Positions 7,279 to 10,504 of a DNA stretch of 10,504 nt are shown in pieces. Every line of letters begins with the position of its first letter. Positions within the stretch are counted from its first letter, which is position 1. The notes beneath the pieces are model-generated. The model saw nothing but the letters and a program-made list of their open reading frames with translations, did not search any database and was not told the origin of the DNA. The translations under genes were made by a program, and so were the position numbers. Origin of the DNA: Anaerolineales bacterium (GTDB lineage Bacteria > Chloroflexota > Anaerolineae > Anaerolineales > E44-bin32); assembly GCA_011772595.1 (NCBI GenBank), contig WVZH01000087.1, positions 3,436 through 13,939 on the forward strand. The letters are read 5' to 3'.

Positions 7279-7433
7279 GCCTAACGGCTTCGAGCTGCCT
7301 GTCCTGGCTGGCCGCCAGGCCAGGGAGCAGCTCTGAGCCCTTCGATTTTACTCAGGATAAACTCCGCGCCGCCCCTGAGCTTGACGCAGGGGAGGCGCGT
7401 AGCCGAAGAGTCTGCTCCAGCGAATGGTTAGGC
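7279..7433 (-). repeat. attC-like recombination site preceding the hydrolase cassette
   Basis: The element is bounded by GCCTAAC (7279-7285) and GTTAGGC (7427-7433), a perfect 7-bp inverted pair. Inward, TTCG/CGAA (7289-7292 with 7421-7424) and AGC/GCT (7293-7295 with 7414-7416) continue the stem with a three-base bulge, as in folded attC sites. Two further hairpins fill the middle: GAGCTGC/GCAGCTC (7292-7298 with 7327-7333) enclosing CCTGGC/GCCAGG, and CGCGCC/GGCGCG (7365-7370 with 7394-7399) enclosing CCCCTG/CAGGGG. Between them is a degenerate copy of a CTTCGA...CTCAGG-type dispersed repeat. The 155-bp length is long for attC, and the inner hairpins may be secondary insertions. In the minus-strand direction it would be the attC of the preceding unit, now occupied by the decayed transposase. 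Confidence 0.6.
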
Positions 7434-7462
7434 GGATATCAGGTACATTCTCAGGACATAGG

Positions 7463-8508
7463 TTACACTTTACTGGCGTGATCTACCCTCTTCACACTCA
7501 ATCCCACTTTAGACACAATATCGTGGATTTTGTTTGATTGCAACTCATAGCGTCCAATCTGATAGAAGCAGAAGTACAGGTCACATATCACCCACTTCCT
7601 CTAAGCCTACATAATCTTCCTGCAGTGTGTTGCTCACAAAAACCTGATTGTGAAACACACGGATCGTACCGCCCCGGCTCACACGTCGCACCAGGAAGTG
7701 TCCCGGATCGTCATAAGGCTCGATCGCTGGTAGACCCATGCGGGCCGCTTCATCCCCAGCGCTTCGCGCGGCCGCTCCTCGTTGAACTTTTCCCGAAATC
7801 GATCGAACTTCCGCTGCTGCCCTCGCAGGCTGCTCCCTGGTGGGATCGTCGCCTACTGCTTCAACGTGCGGTGCATGCGCTCGTGTATCCCATTCTGGTG
7901 TGGTATCCCAGGCTCAATCAATTCAGGATAGATCCCCAGCTTGATGAACCACACTGAAAGCTACGAAAGCAACGCCAGCGCATTCGAGGCGAACGGCACC
8001 CCATTGTCCATCCGTATGCGCTCCGGAAGCCCGTAGCTCTCAAAAAGGCGCCTGAAATGGGCATAATTCTTCTCCAGCGAGATCGCAGGGTGTGCATCAC
8101 ACCCCAAGATGTAGCGCGAAGCTAGGTCGCTCACCGTCAATGAGAAGCACTAGCTCCTATTCTTCAGCAAGAACTGTCCTTTGTAATCTGCAGCCCAAAT
8201 GTCGTTCGGCCCGCCAGGCTGGCTCTTCGGGCATCCCGGATGCGACCGGCGATATCGTCTCCTTGATTATACCAACCCGGCCCTTGAGAGGAACTTCGCT
8301 ACCGTCGAAACTGCCGGAAGCTCACGATCCGCATCCCGGTATTACATTACATCCAACTGCCTCGCAGGTCCCCAAGTGGGATGCTTCTGCCTGAGTTCAA
8401 CCAGCTCCCTCTGAAGCGATCATCGGCATCATTGCGAATGTTGCACAAGAAGTCTGGAGGGCTGGACAACCAATGGTAGTTCGAGCCGTTTTCCGTTCTC
8501 CACGCTAC
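7463..8508 (-). pseudogene. Decayed IS481-family transposase
   Basis: Translating the minus strand by eye gives a recognisable IS481/rve transposase broken by at least six in-frame stops and two frameshifts (near 7720 and near 7585). Readable blocks in order are ELVELRQKHPTWGP, PAVSTVAKFLSRAGLV, PNDIWAADYKGQFLLKN, LTVSDLASRYILGCDA, ESYGLPERIRMDNGVPF, IPHQNGIHERMHRTLK, FREKFNEERPREALGM, then after the first shift PYDDPGHFLVRR and GGTIRVFHNQVFVSNTL, and after the second IGRYELQSNKIHDIVSKVG ending HASKV and TAA. The catalytic DDE residues (D of WAADYKG, D of RMDNG, E of HERMH) are still encoded. The helix-turn-helix N-terminus upstream of about 8508 is not recognisable, and no clear terminal inverted repeats were found. 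It lies just beyond the flavodoxin stop and ends 30 bp from the attC-like site. Confidence 0.85.
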
Positions 8509-8602
8509 TGACTTCTGCTGCAGACAGAACCATGGAATCCTCACAGCAACGCTTGTAGGTGATACCACGATTGGCACTGTTGGTTTCTACGCCTCGATGG
8601 AC

Positions 8603-9193
8603 CTAAAAACGAAATAACGAGGGAAGCTTCGCTGCCCACAACCGGATGGCATTCCAATCACGCCGATCCCCAGCCTGAGCCTGGACGATCACCATGGCGA
8701 ACACCACCGCCCACCATTTCAAACGGCCGTATTCCATTCGACCTCCAAAGACCCCGATTGTGGCGGGTATGTAGGGGCGAGTCGCCCTCAGGATGGGTCG
8801 CAGATAATTTGAAATTGTGGCATAGCGCTCTCGAAAGCTGAGCCGGCCTTCGTTTCTTGGAGCTTTGGGGAGGTTTTCATCAACGTGGATGTTCAACCCC
8901 TCCATGTTCCTTTCATTGACTATTGTGAGGTTCATCGCCATGACAAATATCGCCAAAGGCGTCGTCTCAAATGCACTTCTATTCTTCTTGAGGAAACGCA
9001 AGGCAGAGCGATGCCAACCCAAAATCATCGGTCCCCCAACTACCACTCCATCGTACCAATCGAGTGTTCCCACTTCTGTGATTGGCTTGACATCCACTTC
9101 CAAATCACTTTTTTTCAGTTCTTCACCAATCGCCTCAGCCACTTCAGCTGTAGAACCAGCCATCGAAGCATATGCAACCAGAACTTTTTTCAT
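8603..9193 (-). CDS. Flavodoxin-domain protein (HemG-like)
   Basis: The 196-residue protein starts MKKVLVAYASMAGSTAEVAEAIG, where the YASMAGST loop (residues 8-15) is the FMN-phosphate-binding motif of flavodoxins. GVVVGGPMILGWH (about 49-61) and GVFGGRMEYGRL (about 147-158) correspond to the later flavin-contacting loops. The C-terminal RRDWNAIRLWA resembles the DWxxIRxWA ending of the flavodoxin-like protoporphyrinogen oxidase (HemG) group. It is expected to be a cytoplasmic FMN electron carrier or quinone-linked oxidoreductase; the real partner is unknown. The ATG has AGGTGA upstream. It follows the CoA-binding gene by 50 bp on the same strand, so the two are probably cotranscribed. Residues near 135-142 are encoded by a GGGCGACTCGCCC palindrome. 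Confidence 0.85.
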   Translation of the reverse strand: MKKVLVAYASMAGSTAEVAEAIGEELKKSDLEVDVKPITEVGTLDWYDGVVVGGPMILGWHRSALRFLKKNRSAFETTPLAIFVMAMNLTIVNERNMEGLNIHVDENLPKAPRNEGRLSFRERYATISNYLRPILRATRPYIPATIGVFGGRMEYGRLKWWAVVFAMVIVQAQAGDRRDWNAIRLWAAKLPSLFRF

Positions 9194-9243
9194 TCGAACT
9201 TCACCTGGAGATTCACGTATCTAGCTGGTCTGATGATGTCGGT

Positions 9244-9735
9244 CTAATTAACCTTCATAAAGCCAAGCGTGCGCCAAAGTACCTTCATCACCTTATGACC
9301 AAAGTCCGATCCGAGGAATTGATTCGGGCAACTGCCTGGAATCACGGCGATGCCATTTTCGTGGCAGATCCGCACCGCCTCTTGAGAGACGCTGGTCATA
9401 CCCGGAGTCAAACCCGGCTTGGTTCCCAACATGCAATGCATCCAAACACGCTTGATCCCTAATTCGACACATTCCTGAACAATGGTTTCGGTGACTTTCG
9501 GATTGGTAAGTACGAACACAGCATCTGGTTTTTCCGGAATTGACTTTAAATCTGGGTAGCAGGGGGCACCATCAAAATTGGTAAGACGTGGATTTATTGC
9601 ACTCACGCGATAACCATTTTCTTTGAAGGTGCGATAAGCCAGATTACAGCCCGTCTCGCGCTGATCCGAAACGCCAACTACGGCGATGTTTTCCTGGGTG
9701 AGGAAATCATCGACTAAAGCTTCTAATTTCGACAT
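9244..9735 (-). CDS. CoA-binding domain protein (YccU-like)
   Basis: The protein is 163 residues when started at the ATG at 9735, which has AAGGAG 5 nt upstream; an in-frame GTG two codons earlier is less well spaced. It is a single Rossmann-type CoA-binding domain. IAVVGVSDQRETGC (residues 17-30) forms the first strand and nucleotide loop, YRVSAINPR (42-50) is the second strand with the typical NPR, DAVFVLTNPK (71-80) is the third, and GIKRVWMH (93-100) is the fourth, followed by AVRICHENGIAVIPGSCPNQF. Related small proteins bind CoA and resemble the CoA-binding part of succinyl-CoA synthetase, but their physiological role is poorly defined. The C-terminal tail after GSCPNQF is somewhat longer than in minimal members. 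It heads a likely two-gene operon with the flavodoxin-like protein. Confidence 0.88.
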   Translation of the reverse strand: MSKLEALVDDFLTQENIAVVGVSDQRETGCNLAYRTFKENGYRVSAINPRLTNFDGAPCYPDLKSIPEKPDAVFVLTNPKVTETIVQECVELGIKRVWMHCMLGTKPGLTPGMTSVSQEAVRICHENGIAVIPGSCPNQFLGSDFGHKVMKVLWRTLGFMKVN

Positions 9736-9784
9736 ATGCACTCCTTTCTTTCGTCCTAGGATTTAGGTCTTTCGATGATGACAT

Positions 9785-9958
9785 TCAGAGTATTAGAAGT
9801 TGTGGTCTCCCTTGCCGATTAGGTACATTTGACCGAAAAGATTCTTCAATGAAACCTCGATCTTCCCAATTTGTCAGGTGATGAATGGCGTTGTTTTTGC
9901 TACCGACCATCACTCTATCGTATCTTTTTAAAATATGAGGTTTCTGACTCCTTGGCGC
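9785..9958 (-). pseudogene. Possible remnant of a winged-helix regulator
   Basis: A minus-strand frame ending at 9785 reads KNNAIHHLTNWEDRGFIEE and then NVPNRQGRPQLLIL before its stop. This resembles the recognition helix and wing of ArsR/MarR-type regulators (xxAIxxHLxxLExRGLIEE ... RRGRPxxxY). The upstream part does not form a recognisable protein, so if real it is a truncated gene. It lies directly upstream of the CoA-binding gene, where a local regulator would be plausible. The remaining stretch from 9959 to about 10100 shows no gene, and no clear promoter was recognised between 9742 and 9784. The resemblance is by eye and could be chance. Confidence 0.3.
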
Positions 9959-10101
9959 GATTGGCGCACATGGCTTTTCTGCCGATATGAGCACCCTGCT
10001 TGATATCCATACACCTGCCCAATGGGACCAAGCGTCGGGCCTTCAATCGTTCGAGAGCCAGAGAGATTAGCGGGTTGAGAAAAAATGTTAACCACGAACG
10101 A

Positions 10102-10224
10102 GAAACGTGATGAACTGATCATCAAGTTTCATCCGGATCCAATCAAGCGAATTGATTATATGAACGCGCTGCACCTCCACCTACACTGGTAGTTGTCCAA
10201 ACAATCAGAGAGAAGAGGTGCAGC
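10102..10224 (+). ncRNA. Candidate IS110-type bridge (guide) RNA region
   Basis: Just upstream of the IS110 transposase are three consecutive stem-loops. The first is GAAACGTGATGA/TCATCAAGTTTC (10102-10113 with 10119-10130, 11 of 12 pairs). The second is AATCAA/TTGATT (10141-10146 with 10152-10157). The third is GCTGCACCTC/GAGGTGCAGC (10168-10177 with 10215-10224), with an inner CTAC/GTAG (10181-10184 with 10189-10192). In IS110-group elements the left-end noncoding region before the transposase encodes a structured guide RNA with a 5' stem-loop and two guide loops. Position and modular structure fit; the RNA boundaries and guide bases are not determined, and the left end of the element is not identifiable because this family lacks terminal inverted repeats. 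Confidence 0.4.
10168..10224 (+). promoter_or_regulatory. Hairpin sequestering the transposase ribosome binding site
   Basis: A perfect 10-bp inverted repeat (10168-10177 and 10215-10224) ends at the base before the transposase ATG. The right arm contains the GAGGTG Shine-Dalgarno sequence (10215-10220), so in a transcript starting upstream the ribosome site is paired. Other insertion sequences use this arrangement to prevent transposase synthesis from read-through transcripts. Confidence 0.6.
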
Positions 10225-10504
10225 ATGAACACCATCATAGGCTGTGATGCCCACAGACGCTACTCGCTTTTCGCCGTTCTCGACACTCATACTTTGTCCG
10301 TTGTCCAGACCCGGGTCAATCACCAACCCAGCGTCATACGAGAATTCCTTTCCGATTACCCAGAAGGAACTCCCGTCACCCTTGAAAACGTCGGCAACTA
10401 TTACTGGATCGTCGACGAGATCGAAGAAGCCGGATGTATCCCGCTCCTGGCTCACGCCGCCAAGGCCAAAGTGATCATGGGCAATATCAATACCCGTACC
10501 GGGC
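10225..10504 (+). CDS. IS110-family transposase, N-terminal part (truncated by window end)
   Basis: The frame is open from ATG at 10225 to the window edge, giving 93 residues. IIGCDAHRRYSLFAVLDTH at the start is the first block of the RuvC-like DEDD domain of IS110 transposases, with Asp8 as the first acidic residue. VTLENVGNYYWIVDEIEEAG contains the second, Glu54. The following AHAAKAKVIMGNINTRTG corresponds to the region before the KTDxxDA motif, which would lie just outside. GAGGTG four bases upstream supports the start. The protein would be a DEDD recombinase that inserts the element under guidance of its bridge RNA. Nothing in the visible part is broken, so the copy may be intact. It points toward the window end, opposite to all other genes here. 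Confidence 0.88.
   Translation, partial: MNTIIGCDAHRRYSLFAVLDTHTLSVVQTRVNHQPSVIREFLSDYPEGTPVTLENVGNYYWIVDEIEEAGCIPLLAHAAKAKVIMGNINTRTG

Larger units (their letters stand above)
6292..7284 (-). mobile_element. Putative integron-type gene cassette carrying an MBL-fold hydrolase
   Basis: If the two flanking elements are attC sites and recombination cuts at G^TTRRRY, the excisable unit is this stretch of about 1 kb: 23 bases of leader, one gene, and one attC, all in one orientation. This compact layout is the hallmark of a gene cassette. No integron integrase or attI is visible in the window, so it would be a detached cassette (a CALIN-type cluster). The regular adjacent genes on the left are not in cassettes. 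Confidence 0.5.

Noticed and set aside
8775..8787. GGGCGA-G-TCGCCC palindrome, as in dispersed REP-like repeats
   Set aside because: It lies within the flavodoxin coding frame without disturbing it and is only 13 bp, so an inserted repeat cannot be distinguished from coding sequence.
10156..10455. 99-codon minus-strand frame opposite the IS110 transposase
   Set aside because: Antisense shadow of a clearly recognisable transposase reading frame.
1..10504. CRISPR array, tRNA or rRNA genes, complete integron with integrase
   Set aside because: No regularly spaced repeats, no tRNA or rRNA-like sequence and no tyrosine recombinase were seen when reading both strands.

Overview
The window looks like a chromosomal segment from an uncultured, moderately GC-rich bacterium, most probably a member of Chloroflexota (Anaerolineae-like). 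That placement is an inference from protein style: the long coiled-coil HlyD-type adaptor, the MacB-type transporter joined to a two-component system, and the IS481/IS110 elements. No rRNA or marker gene confirms it.

The left 6.1 kb is one minus-strand block. Read from 6090 downwards it encodes an OmpR-type response regulator, then after a 293-bp gap a membrane-fusion protein, an ABC ATPase and a MacB/FtsX-type permease whose coding ends overlap. Two membrane-anchored or lipoprotein paralogues follow, and then the N-terminus of a membrane protein that is probably the partner sensor kinase, cut by the window edge. This reads as a self-contained sense-and-export module with its own regulator.

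The middle, 6243-7433, carries one gene for a metallo-beta-lactamase-fold hydrolase of the lactonase-like group. It is packed between two structured repeats whose outer ends are GCCTAAC/GTTAGGC-type core sites and which can fold into long hairpins. The stop codon lies inside one core site, and a strong ribosome binding site and TTG start lie just after the other. This is the architecture of an integron gene cassette with attC sites, but no integrase is visible. Immediately beyond it, 7463-8508 is a badly decayed IS481-family transposase.

The right part encodes, on the minus strand, a CoA-binding (Rossmann) protein and a flavodoxin-like protein, probably cotranscribed, with a possible remnant of a winged-helix regulator upstream. 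The window ends in the 5' part of an IS110-family transposase on the plus strand. It is preceded by three consecutive stem-loops, the last of which buries the transposase ribosome binding site. This leader is a good candidate for the element's bridge (guide) RNA.
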